DNA of 64,000 bases from Gammaproteobacteria bacterium (GTDB lineage: Bacteria > Pseudomonadota > Gammaproteobacteria > Natronospirales > REEB76): NCBI GenBank assembly GCA_028870845.1, contig JAGWOR010000003.1, positions 1 to 64,000 of the forward strand, in the 5' to 3' direction. The notes under the pieces were generated by a model that saw nothing but the letters and a program-made list of their open reading frames with translations, ran no database searches and was not told where the DNA came from. Below are positions 8,907 to 16,133 of this stretch, in pieces (within the stretch, counting starts at the first letter, position 1; the number at the start of each line of letters is the position of its first letter). Position numbers and translations under genes: made by a program.

Positions 8907-10136
8907 TCAATTCCAGCGGCGGAAAATCAGGCTGGTATTGATGCCGCCAAAAGCGAAGTTGTTGCTCATCACGTGTTCCACCTCGAGCTCGCGGCCGCCA
9001 CCAGTCAGATAATCCAGTTCCGCGCACTCCGAGTCCAGATTATCAAGGTTTATGGTGGGAGCGAACCAGTTATCCCGCATCATTTCTATGGTCAACCAGG
9101 CCTCCAGTGAACCGCAGGCTCCCAGGGTATGGCCGAAATAGCTCTTGAGCGAGCTGATCGGCATGCGCTTGCCCAGCACTTCCTGGGTGGCGATGGACTC
9201 AGCCACATCCCCGAGTTCGGTTCCTGTTCCATGAGCATTAACATAACCGATCGCCTGCGACGAAAGCGCGGCGTCTTCCAGCGCCAGCTGCATCACCTTG
9301 GCCATGGTGCTGGTTCTCGGCTGGGTGATGTGTGAACCATCGGCGTTGCAGCCGAAACCAACCACTTCTGCGTAGATGGCTGCACCCCGCTGGCGGGCAC
9401 TGTCCATATCCTCAAGGATCAACGTGGCCGCGCCTTCACCCACCACCAGTCCGTCGCGATCGCGGTCGAATGGCCGGGGCGTGGTTTCCGGCGCGTCATT
9501 ACGGGTGCTGGCGGCAAACAGGGTGTCGAATACTGCGGATGGACCCAGGCTCAGTTCTTCGGCGCCGCCAGCGATCATCACCGTTTGTTTGCCGTATTTG
9601 ATGGTCTCGTAAGCGAATCCAATTGCCTGGCTGCCGGAGGTACAAGCGCTGCTGGATGGAATAATCCTGCCGGTGATGCCAAAGAACAGACTGATATTCA
9701 CCGCACCGGTGTGGCTCATCATCTGCATATAGGTGTTGGAGGTCACTCCTCTGAGACTTCCGGTTTTGGCCATATGCCCGAACGCAATGACCGGTTCCGC
9801 GCTGCCGGCGCATGCGCCATAGGCGATGCCGGTAGCGCCGGAGGTGAGCACCGGCTTCCCCAGCAGGCCGGCATCCTGCAAAGCAAGTTCCGTGGCGCGC
9901 GTGGACATGACTGCCACCGGGCCCATGCTGCGCATGGTTTTGCGGGTGTAGTGCTGTGGCAATTCATATGCCGAGACCGGCGCCGCCAGACGCGTGTTGA
10001 TATCGCTAAAACCGGCCCATTCCTGCATGTACTTCACACCGGACCGGCGGGCGCGCAGATTACTGCCAATCGTTTTCCAGTCATGGCCCAGCGCAGTCAG
10101 ACCGCCCATGCCGGTAATCACCACGCGTCGTTGCAC
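8907..10136 (-). CDS. apeR: Beta-ketoacyl-ACP synthase of the aryl-polyene cluster (ApeR-like)
   Basis: 409 aa FabF-type ketosynthase with an intact Cys-His-His triad: C165 (SSACTSGS), H302 (NAHGTGT) and H336 (YFGHTLGACG), plus K331. The GTG start (10134-10136) has a strong GGGAGG six bases upstream. It is the last gene of the minus arm, 142 bases after an ACP. In characterised aryl-polyene systems a KS of this kind (ApeR) works besides the KS/CLF pair, probably in the first condensation; that role here is inferred. The weaker alternative is a primary-metabolism FabF, but the ACP and cluster context argue against it. Confidence 0.88.
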   Translation of the reverse strand: MQRRVVITGMGGLTALGHDWKTIGSNLRARRSGVKYMQEWAGFSDINTRLAAPVSAYELPQHYTRKTMRSMGPVAVMSTRATELALQDAGLLGKPVLTSGATGIAYGACAGSAEPVIAFGHMAKTGSLRGVTSNTYMQMMSHTGAVNISLFFGITGRIIPSSSACTSGSQAIGFAYETIKYGKQTVMIAGGAEELSLGPSAVFDTLFAASTRNDAPETTPRPFDRDRDGLVVGEGAATLILEDMDSARQRGAAIYAEVVGFGCNADGSHITQPRTSTMAKVMQLALEDAALSSQAIGYVNAHGTGTELGDVAESIATQEVLGKRMPISSLKSYFGHTLGACGSLEAWLTIEMMRDNWFAPTINLDNLDSECAELDYLTGGGRELEVEHVMSNNFAFGGINTSLIFRRWN

Positions 10137-10224
10137 TGAATGCCTCCCTATTAAACCGTCCGAGATTGCCTGACGGCGTCATGCGTGAATATGGTGCCAT
10201 ACCGGAAGCATGGCGGACAGGAAC

Positions 10225-10244
10225 GCGGCCCGGCGCGGGGCCGC
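10225..10244. other. GC-rich hairpin between ACP and KS genes
   Basis: A perfect 7-bp inverted repeat (gcggccc/gggccgc) with a 6-base loop lies in the 142-base spacer between the ACP and the KS. No T-run follows on either strand, so it is not a convincing terminator. It could act as an mRNA stabiliser or processing element that sets the ACP:KS expression ratio. Confidence 0.35.
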
Positions 10245-10278
10245 CTCAGCCTATTCAGTCCGTGTATGACAGGGTTAT

Positions 10279-10530
10279 TTAGTGCTTGACACTCAGCATC
10301 TGTTCGATCACCGCCTGCACGTCGGCCACGGTGTGCACCTCCTTGAACTGGTCCGGACTGACCTTGCAACCGGTCATTTCCTGCAGTTTCAGAATCAAGT
10401 CCACCGCATCGATGCTGTCCAGATCCAGATCCTCGGACAATCGCGCTTGCGGCGTGATTTTGCCGGGATCCAGATCGAACTGTTCCACCAGCGTGTTTTT
10501 AAGTGTTTGGTATATCTCCTGATTATCCAT
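10279..10530 (-). CDS. Acyl carrier protein (aryl-polyene cluster, minus arm)
   Basis: 83 aa ACP starting at the ATG 10528-10530, with AGGG upstream. The phosphopantetheine attachment serine is S39 in the DLDSIDAVDL motif (DSI rather than DSL), with acidic helix II typical of the fold. It is one of two ACP genes in the cluster, matching the two ACPs (ApeE/ApeF) of characterised aryl-polyene systems; which one carries the starter and which the growing chain cannot be assigned. The 4'-phosphopantetheine would be added by the transferase encoded at 11537-12283. Confidence 0.93.
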   Translation of the reverse strand: MDNQEIYQTLKNTLVEQFDLDPGKITPQARLSEDLDLDSIDAVDLILKLQEMTGCKVSPDQFKEVHTVADVQAVIEQMLSVKH

Positions 10531-10649
10531 TTGCCCTGGCCCCACAATTTTTCATGTATTTATAAACGCTGACTTTACCTGATCTGTTACATAAATTCCT
10601 GCAGATTCACAGCTAGGCCCAAGTGGGCGCTTCATTGCAAACACATCCA

Positions 10650-11513
10650 TTACTGGCTTACCGGATCAACGCCAGGAATTCGCAACAGATCGGGGACAGT
10701 CGCGCATTGCAGCCCCTTGGACTGAAGACCGTGCAAAATCAGCCGTAGTGCCTGTACGCAATGACTGCGATGCCGTCCCGGCAGGTCGTGCCCATCGTGT
10801 ATCAGTACGATGTCGCCGGCGCGTATTTTTTCAAGTACCCGTGCTGCGATTTTCTCCGGGTTTCGCGAACGTGAATCTCGGCTGTGCAGAGACCAGGCTA
10901 CGAGAATGATATTCTTCCGGAACGCGGCTTTTGCAAGTTCGCAGCTCTTCAAGCCAATCGGCGGCCTGAACATAACGGGAGATGTTCCGCCCAGTTTGTG
11001 GATCAGTTGCTGGCATTTTTCGATTTCACAGGCATGCCTGCGTTTGAAGTAGAAATTCTGCAGACGTGAATGGCTCCAGGAATGATTCGCAAGCACATGA
11101 CCTTGTTCCAAGATGTGTTTTCCCAGTTCCGGGTTGGCATCCAGCCATTTGCCAATCACAAAAAAAGTGGCATGTGCACGATACTCACGTAATAGTTTGA
11201 GTACCTCAGGCGTGACTTCCGGATCCGGGCCGTCATCAAAGGTCAACGCCACATGCCTGCTTGAGCGCGAGCCGTGCGTGACAGTCGGATAAAATAGCTG
11301 TGAGCCAGGACGCGCGATTCCATCAATCTGCAATAGCAGCAGAACTATGGCCGGGAACCCAAGCAGCGTTATCGGCCAATTGAATGCCACGCCGGTGGCA
11401 ATTGCCAGCAGCGCCAGGGCCAGGGTGATGTACTGCAGGTTCCAGCGCAGCGCGCGCAGTCTGATATCCGGCCGCTTGTCAGCAGCTTTTGGCCCGTGAT
11501 ACAGCTCACCCAC
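10650..11513 (-). CDS. Membrane-anchored polysaccharide deacetylase (NodB domain)
   Basis: 287 aa with a GTG start (11511-11513). Two hydrophobic segments (about 27-45 and 47-65) precede a NodB homology domain (about 85-270). The domain has motif 1 TFDDGPD, the metal-binding HSWSH motif, RPPIGL and a late LIHDGHD motif, so the metal triad Asp-His-His and catalytic residues look intact. The family removes N- or O-acetyl groups from carbohydrates such as peptidoglycan, chitin or exopolysaccharide. It sits between the PPTase and an ACP on one strand, so it is probably co-expressed with the pigment genes. I do not know it as a standard aryl-polyene gene. Confidence 0.88.
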   Translation of the reverse strand: MGELYHGPKAADKRPDIRLRALRWNLQYITLALALLAIATGVAFNWPITLLGFPAIVLLLLQIDGIARPGSQLFYPTVTHGSRSSRHVALTFDDGPDPEVTPEVLKLLREYRAHATFFVIGKWLDANPELGKHILEQGHVLANHSWSHSRLQNFYFKRRHACEIEKCQQLIHKLGGTSPVMFRPPIGLKSCELAKAAFRKNIILVAWSLHSRDSRSRNPEKIAARVLEKIRAGDIVLIHDGHDLPGRHRSHCVQALRLILHGLQSKGLQCATVPDLLRIPGVDPVSQ

Positions 11514-11536
11514 TGGCTGCCCTCATGGTGAAAGTC

Positions 11537-12283
11537 CTATTGGGCGCGGCGCGGCGCCGCAGACGGCGTGTACGCCTGTAAATCGGGTTTCAGCCGGTGC
11601 CACTGCCGGTCGGCGCCCCATTGCCGGTACTCGATCCGGTGTGGCCTGCCGTTACCAGCCATCGCCAGGGCCATACGCCAATTCGCTGCTATGGAAGCAG
11701 ACAAGAAATACCAGGTCTCACCGGATACGGATGGTGGTAATTGAAAACTGTGATTTTGCATTTCGAAGCGGACGCCTTGTAGGCATGCCAGCAAAGGCAG
11801 GCGCGTGGCTTTGCATGCGGCTTCCTTCAGGGTCCAGTAGGTGTAAAAAACCACGAGCCGGTCGCTTTCTGTGAGTCTACCCAAATAGCGGTTTTCTGTT
11901 TCGGAAAACACCCCGGTATCCTGGCGGATCAGATTGCGCATCTTCATGTATTCGATATCCACGCCGATCCTGGTATCCGACAGGCTGATCACAAACATGT
12001 GATGGCTGTGGCTCAGGCTGATATAAGTGGGATTGTTTTGCAGGTAAACGCCGCCATCCGGATGGCTGCGTATGGATTCAGGATCACAATGTCCGAATCT
12101 GAATGCCAGCGCGTCGACCAGAAATGCGCGCCCCTTCAACCAAGTATCGCGCCTGAGCGGATTTGTGATCTTTGCATAACGCTCCCTTTGAGATTCATGC
12201 AGCCCCGCCAACAGTTCATGCACATGTGCAGCCGGCGGATAATTCCCGGCATTTGCGATCATAACCTGGGTTGGCTCTGGCAT
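11537..12283 (-). CDS. 4'-phosphopantetheinyl transferase (Sfp/AcpT type)
   Basis: 248 aa from the ATG at 12281-12283; a TTG directly after the fabV stop (12310) and an ATG at 12262 are alternatives. It carries the two signature motifs GVDIEYM (metal-binding Asp/Glu) and WTLKEAACKA (W-x-x-KEA), which transfer phosphopantetheine from CoA to the ACP serine. The lack of space after fabV indicates co-transcription. It presumably activates the two cluster ACPs. Confidence 0.9.
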   Translation of the reverse strand: MPEPTQVMIANAGNYPPAAHVHELLAGLHESQRERYAKITNPLRRDTWLKGRAFLVDALAFRFGHCDPESIRSHPDGGVYLQNNPTYISLSHSHHMFVISLSDTRIGVDIEYMKMRNLIRQDTGVFSETENRYLGRLTESDRLVVFYTYWTLKEAACKATRLPLLACLQGVRFEMQNHSFQLPPSVSGETWYFLSASIAANWRMALAMAGNGRPHRIEYRQWGADRQWHRLKPDLQAYTPSAAPRRAQ

Positions 12284-12310
12284 ATGGAGACTGGCGATTG
12301 GATGTCCCAA

Positions 12311-13513
12311 TCACATTGCTTCGCAAACAAGATTCGCTTCGGCATGCACATCCTGGTCGTAGTCAACATCCTGCCTGCCGAAGCCGAACAGTTTTAAAAA
12401 CTCGCGTTTGTAGCCCGGATAGTCCGTGGCTGTGTTCAGATTTTCATCCGTGATGTCGGCCCAAAGTTCCCGACATTCCTTTTGGACATCTTCTCGCAAT
12501 TCGCGTTCATCCATTCTCAAGCGTCCCTCAGCATCAGTCCGCGGAGGCCGGCAGTCCTTCGAATACAGTTTTTCGTCAAACAGGCGGAACACTTGATCGA
12601 TGATGCCTTCATGTAAACCCTTGCCCTTCATTATGCGGAATGCGATGGAAATATACAGGGGCATTACCGGGATAGCGGCGCTCGCCTGTGTGACCACGGA
12701 CTTCATGACCGCGGTATAAGCTTGCAATTCACTCGCGGCATAGCGGGTGCGCAGCATGTCGATGGTGTTCTCAAGATGCTGTTTTGCGCGGCCAATGGTG
12801 CCATGCCAGTATATCGGCCAGGTGATTTCAGGTCCCAAGTAACTGAATGCTACGGCTTTGGCGCCGTGTTGCAGCAACTTCGCTTCCTGCAAGGCAGCAA
12901 TCCAAAGCTCCAGATCCTCACCGCCCATTACCTTGATGGTGCTGTCGATTTCCTGGGGACTCGCGGGTTCGAGTCTTACGTCGACCAGACGGTCCCGGTC
13001 GGTGTCTATGGATTTGCCGGAGAACTCGGTTCCGATCGGTTTGAGGGAAGTGCGGACAAGTTCCAGGGTATCAGGCAGTTTGCGCACCGGAGATGCCAAT
13101 GAATAAACCACCAGATCAACTGGTCCACCCAGTTTTTTCCCGATTAAGTCGATTACATGCTTACGAGTCTGGTGCGAGAAAGCATCCTCATTGACGGACA
13201 GGCTTTGCAAGCCGTAGGCATCCGCAGCTTCTTGAAATGCAGCCGAGTTGTACCAGCCGGCAGTCGCAGTCTTGACGCCCCGCGCGGGTTTTTCCAGAAA
13301 CACCCCCAGGGTCGCCGCACCGAAGCCAAAAGCCGCGGTAATCCTGGCGGCTAACCCGTAACCCGTTGATGCGCCGATAACCAGCACCCGGGCCGGCGCA
13401 TTCGGCCGCCGTGTCATTTTCCGGGCCACCTCGATCTGTTCAAGCACGTTTTTCGCGCATCCCACGGGGTGCGCATTTGTGCAGATAAAACCCCAGGTTT
13501 TAGGTTTAATCAC
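12311..13513 (-). CDS. fabV: Trans-2-enoyl-ACP/CoA reductase FabV
   Basis: 400 aa NADH-dependent enoyl reductase. The GTG start (13511-13513) gives MIKPKTWGFICTNAHPVGC, which matches the FabV N-terminus; a TTG one codon earlier is possible. It has the Rossmann GASTGYGLA, the WYN segment and the catalytic region FSYLGPEITWPIYW with the active-site Tyr and downstream Lys. FabV reduces the last double bond in each round of fatty acid elongation and confers triclosan tolerance in other bacteria. It heads the minus arm and would be divergently transcribed from the CLF. Its presence in a cluster whose product should keep its double bonds is notable. Confidence 0.95.
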   Translation of the reverse strand: MIKPKTWGFICTNAHPVGCAKNVLEQIEVARKMTRRPNAPARVLVIGASTGYGLAARITAAFGFGAATLGVFLEKPARGVKTATAGWYNSAAFQEAADAYGLQSLSVNEDAFSHQTRKHVIDLIGKKLGGPVDLVVYSLASPVRKLPDTLELVRTSLKPIGTEFSGKSIDTDRDRLVDVRLEPASPQEIDSTIKVMGGEDLELWIAALQEAKLLQHGAKAVAFSYLGPEITWPIYWHGTIGRAKQHLENTIDMLRTRYAASELQAYTAVMKSVVTQASAAIPVMPLYISIAFRIMKGKGLHEGIIDQVFRLFDEKLYSKDCRPPRTDAEGRLRMDERELREDVQKECRELWADITDENLNTATDYPGYKREFLKLFGFGRQDVDYDQDVHAEANLVCEAM

Positions 13514-13555
13514 CAAGCCGGATATCCTCTTGAACGCACCTGTGAATCAATTTAC

Positions 13556-13584
13556 CTTATATATGCGCTTGGGAGCGATGACAA
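13556..13584 (-). promoter_or_regulatory. Candidate sigma70 promoter for the minus arm (fabV side)
   Basis: On the minus strand TTGTCA (plus 13579-13584) and TATAAG (plus 13556-13561) are separated by exactly 17 bases, each five of six matches to consensus. Transcription would start about 35 bases before the fabV GTG. A weaker plus-strand pair (ATGACA at 13578-13583, TTAAAT at 13600-13605) overlaps it and faces the CLF gene, so the two arms may share a control region. Confidence 0.5.
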
Positions 13585-13644
13585 CGGTGATAAAAGCTAT
13601 TAAATGCGCCCAACACGATTTTTCAAGGGTTATGAACCAGCGAA

Positions 13645-14397
13645 GTGAGCATCGCCCAACAATATAACTTTATTGGGGATTTCGGCATCGCCCGTTGGCG
13701 GGCGTGGTCACCGGGGATCAGAACAAATGACGATTGGCTGAAGTGGCTTGATGGGGCGCAGGATACGCCGCCGGATGATCAGCCGGATGTCAGTTTCCTG
13801 CCCGCGCTGCTGCGCCGGCGTCTGGACCGTTACGGGCGCATGGCGCTGCATACTGCCTGGCCTTGCTCACAGGGAGAAACATCTGTGCAGACGGTATTCG
13901 CTTCCCGGCATGGAGCCTTGAATCGCACCATGGAATTGTTGGGCGCACTGGCCAGGGACGAAACCCTGTCTCCTACGCTGTTCACCCTTTCGGTACACAA
14001 CAGCGTCGCCGGCCTTTTGTCCATCGCACGCAAAGACCGGGGGGCGGCCACGGCCATGGCTGCCGGCCCGGACACCTTGATTCTGAGCCTGCTTGAGGGG
14101 GCGACCATGCTGCAAGAGGGCGCCACACGGGTGCTGGTTATATACGTGGATGACTCAATGCCGGAAGTCTATGCGTCGCAGACAGCCTCAGCCCCAAATC
14201 GCGCATTCGCCGTTGCTCTACTGCTTACCCCCGTGGCGGAGTCGCCCCTGCACTGCCGCCTCACGGGGCTGCGTGAAAGCTTGCGGCCGCGACACGCGCC
14301 TGAGGTTGAGTTGATGGAATTCCTGCTGGGCAGGATCGGGTGTGCCGAGTTTGGTGCACACCAAAGCTGGCGACTTGAGCGACGTCATGCTGGCTAG
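13645..14397 (+). CDS. apeC: Chain-length-factor-like ketosynthase, N-terminal domain only (ApeC-like)
   Basis: 250 aa with a GTG start. It matches the short beta-ketoacyl synthase N-terminal family (ketoacyl-synt_2) with the opening RARW-AWSPG pattern. Where a true KS has the nucleophilic Cys, this protein reads SVHNSVAGLLSIA, so it cannot carry an acyl chain on cysteine. In characterised aryl-polyene systems such a protein (ApeC) pairs with the KS ApeO and sets chain length. The partner here would be the KS at 24948-26132. The next gene overlaps its 3' end by 11 bases. Confidence 0.85.
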   Translation: MSIAQQYNFIGDFGIARWRAWSPGIRTNDDWLKWLDGAQDTPPDDQPDVSFLPALLRRRLDRYGRMALHTAWPCSQGETSVQTVFASRHGALNRTMELLGALARDETLSPTLFTLSVHNSVAGLLSIARKDRGAATAMAAGPDTLILSLLEGATMLQEGATRVLVIYVDDSMPEVYASQTASAPNRAFAVALLLTPVAESPLHCRLTGLRESLRPRHAPEVELMEFLLGRIGCAEFGAHQSWRLERRHAG

Positions 14398-15208
14398 CAT
14401 ATATAAGTACTGGCGCGCACTTGGAACCGGCTTGTGCTTCGGAGCCTTCGGCATCTGCAGCATGCTCGCTAACTTCACGGTTCTTCCCATCATGCTGATA
14501 TGGCCGGGCACGCCTGAAAACCGCCAACGCCGGATTCGCATATTTATAAGCCGCTCATTTCGCGCATTGCTGTCAGCAATCGCCGCATTGCGCCTTGGGT
14601 GGGTCGATGTAGAAGGCAAGCAATGGTTTGCCCAGGCTGGCGGCAAGCTGGTGCTTGCGACCCACCCAATGTACCTGGATGTCGTCGCCTTGATCGCCGT
14701 GCTGCCCACCGCTGATTGCGTGGTGAAAAAAGCAACCTTACGCAACCCATTTACCCGATTCTTCGCCAAGGCCGCGGGTTATTACAGCAACGAAGATTCT
14801 GTTGAATTTTTGGATACTTGTATCCACGCCCTGCGCAACGGGCATACGCTGATCATATTCCCACAGGGCACTCGCACGCTCCCAGGTGAAACTTTGCATT
14901 TCAAACGCGGTGCCGCCCAGGTGGCAGTGCGCAGCAATTGCTGGATTCTGCCGGTCATGATCCACTGCTCACCTCCCGCACTGGTGAAGAACACCATGTG
15001 GTATCAGGTACCGGAGCGGCCGTGGCGACTGCTGGTGAAAGCATATCCCCCGTATAATCCCGCAGCTTCGCCCCAAGAAAACGCTTTACCAAATGCAATC
15101 GTTGCCCGTCGGCTGACGCGGCAGCTTGAAGTTTTCTTCAACCAAGAGCTCTCCGGACATGAATACCCTGGTGCAGGAACTGAAACAGCTCATAATCGAT
15201 TCGCTTGA
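14387..15208 (+). CDS. 1-acylglycerol-3-phosphate-type acyltransferase (PlsC fold)
   Basis: 273 aa from the ATG at 14387; an in-frame GTG at 14342 would add 15 residues inside the CLF gene. An N-terminal hydrophobic segment (about 12-40) is followed by the LPLAT catalytic H-x4-D motif (THPMYLD) and FPQGTRT, the phosphate-binding motif of PlsC enzymes. It probably transfers an acyl or aryl-polyenoyl chain to a lipid-like acceptor at the inner membrane. It overlaps the CLF by 11 bases at its start and the ACP gene by 50 bases at its end. Small lysophospholipid-acyltransferase-like proteins are a regular part of aryl-polyene loci. Confidence 0.85.
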   Translation: MLASIYKYWRALGTGLCFGAFGICSMLANFTVLPIMLIWPGTPENRQRRIRIFISRSFRALLSAIAALRLGWVDVEGKQWFAQAGGKLVLATHPMYLDVVALIAVLPTADCVVKKATLRNPFTRFFAKAAGYYSNEDSVEFLDTCIHALRNGHTLIIFPQGTRTLPGETLHFKRGAAQVAVRSNCWILPVMIHCSPPALVKNTMWYQVPERPWRLLVKAYPPYNPAASPQENALPNAIVARRLTRQLEVFFNQELSGHEYPGAGTETAHNRFA

Positions 15209-15416
15209 TCTCGAGGATATCGGGCCTGATGATATCGATCCTCAAGCGCCATTGTTCGGCGCCGGCCTGGGACTGGATTCGATCGATGCACTGGAACTCG
15301 GTGTAGCCATACAGAAACGTTTCCACATCAAGCTGGACAATGATCCCGCGGCGACGCGCCAGCACTTCCAGTCAGTCACCAGCCTGGCAAGATTCATCGA
15401 ATCAAAGGCCAAGTAA
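15159..15416 (+). CDS. Acyl carrier protein (aryl-polyene cluster, plus arm)
   Basis: 85 aa ACP starting at ATG 15159 within the acyltransferase gene; an in-frame TTG at 15126 is not needed. The attachment serine is S41 in GLGLDSIDALELG. The helix II DSID pattern is shared with the other cluster ACP, and the two differ elsewhere. The 50-base overlap with the preceding gene suggests coupled translation. A 135-base spacer follows before the next gene. Confidence 0.93.
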   Translation: MNTLVQELKQLIIDSLDLEDIGPDDIDPQAPLFGAGLGLDSIDALELGVAIQKRFHIKLDNDPAATRQHFQSVTSLARFIESKAK

Positions 15417-15551
15417 CGGACTTTAAATCGAAACACATGGATCGCCGCCAATACAGGGGAAACATCTCTGCGCCCGGGACAAGGGAACATGACCAAACAC
15501 CGGCTGGCCGGCAAGTGACCCGGACATCCGGCTAAAACTCATGGAACGCTG

Positions 15552-16133
15552 ATGATGCAAAATTCAATCACGCTGGCACTATTCGGGGCACTTTCCATTT
15601 ACCCGGTGGTGATATATTTTTTCGAAGACCACCTTTCCCCAAGCCAATTGCTATCCGGATTGTTATTACTGGTCTGCGCCAGATTACTGGTGTTGACTTG
15701 GCGCAAACCAAAGTACCGGGCGAGATACGCCATATTGGCATGCGCAATATTTTTTGCCGCAATTTTTATACCTTCCTATATGCCGCATCTCCAATTGCTG
15801 TACTTGCGATTTTATCCCGCGCTTTTTTCCTTGGTCGCGTTTTCGGTGTTTTTTATCTCATTGTTTACAAAAATGCCGCTGGTCGAGCGTTTAGCACGTA
15901 TTCAATACCCCAACTTGTCGCAACACGCGGTACTTTACACCTACAGAGTCACGCTTATCTGGTGCTGCGTTTTGTTCTTGAACGTGGCTGTCTCAATGTA
16001 TACCGCCGTGGCAACCAGCTTGGCTGCCTGGTCCTTTTACAACGGCTTGCTCATATATTTCATCTTGGGCGGGGTATACACCTGCGAGTACCTGATCCGC
16101 CTGTATCTGTTTCGGAAATGGGCGGTTGCATGA
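15552..16133 (+). CDS. Predicted integral membrane protein of the aryl-polyene cluster
   Basis: 193 aa with six or so hydrophobic segments and no catalytic motif. The pattern resembles COG4648 membrane proteins found in aryl-polyene loci just before the AMP-ligase gene, which is also its position here. An ATG at 15555 is an equal start. Its stop overlaps the AMP-ligase start as ATGA. Its base composition looks more AT-rich than the flanking genes. It may help anchor or export the polyene; no direct evidence is visible. Confidence 0.75.
   Translation: MMQNSITLALFGALSIYPVVIYFFEDHLSPSQLLSGLLLLVCARLLVLTWRKPKYRARYAILACAIFFAAIFIPSYMPHLQLLYLRFYPALFSLVAFSVFFISLFTKMPLVERLARIQYPNLSQHAVLYTYRVTLIWCCVLFLNVAVSMYTAVATSLAAWSFYNGLLIYFILGGVYTCEYLIRLYLFRKWAVA

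Noticed and set aside
15437-15535. 33-codon open frame between the ACP and membrane protein genes
   Set aside because: No good ribosome site or recognisable sequence, and its length is expected by chance.
15698-16129. 144-codon upstream extension of the AMP-ligase frame
   Set aside because: It overlaps the membrane protein gene in another frame; the ATG at 16130 in the ATGA overlap gives the standard enzyme start.
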